DNA of 14,669 nt, taken from RUG12395 sp045541735 (GTDB lineage Bacteria > Bacillota > Clostridia > Oscillospirales > CAG-272). The first letter of the stretch is position 1; each line of letters opens with the position of its first letter. Positions 14,078-14,669 of this stretch are shown here, piece after piece. The stretch spans positions 1 through 14,669 of the forward strand of contig JAZQJQ010000001.1 in NCBI GenBank assembly GCA_045541735.1, given 5' to 3'. Position numbers and translations under genes: made by a program. Under the pieces are notes generated by a model, which searched no databases, was not told the DNA's origin, and was given only the letters and a program-made list of their open reading frames with translations.

Positions 14078-14669
14078 ATGAAGATCGGAAACACAGAGCT
14101 TCGTCACGGGTTGATGCTTGCGCCTCTTGCGGGTTTTACCGACCTTGCATTCCGCACCGTATGTGCAGAGCTTGGTGCGGAATATTCCGTTAGCGAGATG
14201 ATAAGTGCAAAGGCCGTGATGATGAATAATAAAAAAACGCTCGGTCTTGCCAAAACGGGAGCCCTTCCCACCGCTATCCAGCTTTTCGGCGCGGAGGAGG
14301 ACGCTGTCGCGTATGCCGCGCAGTTCTTTTCGCAGGGCGGATTGCCTACGGGAGAGGTGGCGGCGATTGACCTTAATATGGGTTGCCCGATGCACAAGAT
14401 AGTATCAAACGGAGAGGGATCTGCGCTTTTAAAGGATCTTAAAAAAGCGGAAAAGGTCATATACGCCGCAGTAAAGGCGTCAAGCCTGCCAGTTACCGTA
14501 AAAATACGCGCCGGCTGGGATAAAGACAGTATCAATGCCGAGGATGCGGCAAGAGCCGCAGAAGCAGCGGGTGCCGCGGCGATAACATTGCATGCACGCA
14601 CAAAGGAACAGCTTTACAGCGGCTTTGCCGACCACAGTATTACGGAGCGCGTTGTGAAGGCTGTAAAGA
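14078..14669 (+). CDS. dusB: tRNA-dihydrouridine synthase, DusB-type (partial, runs off the window)
   Basis: The first 197 residues are visible. They form the N-terminal flavin-binding TIM barrel of Dus enzymes, which use FMN and NADPH to reduce specific uridines in tRNA to dihydrouridine. Seen motifs are LMLAPLAGFTDLAFR (12-26), the active-site loop LNMGCPMHKIVSNGEGSALL (99-118) with catalytic Cys103, TVKIRAGWD (140-148) with Lys142, and LHARTKEQLYSG (171-182). The ATG at 14078 is one base past the previous stop, with only a weak AAAGAAG before it, so translation is probably coupled to the amidase gene. The C-terminal helical tRNA-binding domain lies outside the window. The DusB subgroup is chosen from overall motif wording and is less certain than the family. 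Confidence 0.92.
   Translation, partial: MKIGNTELRHGLMLAPLAGFTDLAFRTVCAELGAEYSVSEMISAKAVMMNNKKTLGLAKTGALPTAIQLFGAEEDAVAYAAQFFSQGGLPTGEVAAIDLNMGCPMHKIVSNGEGSALLKDLKKAEKVIYAAVKASSLPVTVKIRAGWDKDSINAEDAARAAEAAGAAAITLHARTKEQLYSGFADHSITERVVKAVK

Overview
The window looks like a chromosomal segment of a Bacillota bacterium of the class Clostridia, probably a gut lineage. This rests on SigA-type promoters, strong AGGAGG-type ribosome sites, a tRNA gene with an encoded CCA, a ydjG-ydjH-ydjI cluster in the Bacillus order, and a secreted DUF5722-like protein. No species can be named from the sequence alone. Most of it is gene-dense and of moderate to high GC; only about 250-1260 is clearly AT-richer.

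Left end (1-410): the possible tail of an upstream gene, then a consensus promoter, a tRNA-Leu(UAG) gene and its perfect-hairpin terminator. Next is a pyrimidine/purine-rich stretch with an 11-base repeat and a short palindrome.

AT-rich cassette (about 365-1407, plus strand): a promoter drives two overlapping genes, a four-helix-bundle protein (S23/IVP/Avd-like) and a short, divergent pyroglutamyl-peptidase-like protein that lacks the usual catalytic Glu. After them comes a multi-hairpin repeat (1262-1407) that ends exactly at the stop codon of the convergent gene. This is the most island-like part of the window.

Minus-strand operon (10931 down to 1407): one promoter at 10903-10931 is followed by seven tightly packed genes in this order: rnhA (RNase HI), a secreted DUF5722-like protein, a stand-alone AlbA_2/Schlafen-type domain protein, ydjG-like (zinc ribbons plus a membrane helix), ydjH-like (TPM domain), ydjI-like (SPFH domain with three zinc ribbons), and an 892-residue fusion of an O-antigen ligase/polymerase-like membrane domain to a MurG/UgtP-like glycosyltransferase. 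YdjGHI of B. subtilis is a membrane-stress module that works with PspA; no pspA is seen here. The last gene suggests that surface-polymer or glycolipid synthesis is co-expressed with it.

Plus-strand right end (10991-14669): a divergent promoter drives a 1010-residue lipoprotein joining a GHL10 glycosidase-like domain to an Amidase_3 peptidoglycan amidase. One base after its stop codon a DusB-type tRNA-dihydrouridine synthase begins and runs off the window. The common theme of the core genes is the cell envelope: wall cleavage, membrane stress and surface glycan synthesis, with housekeeping RNA genes among them.
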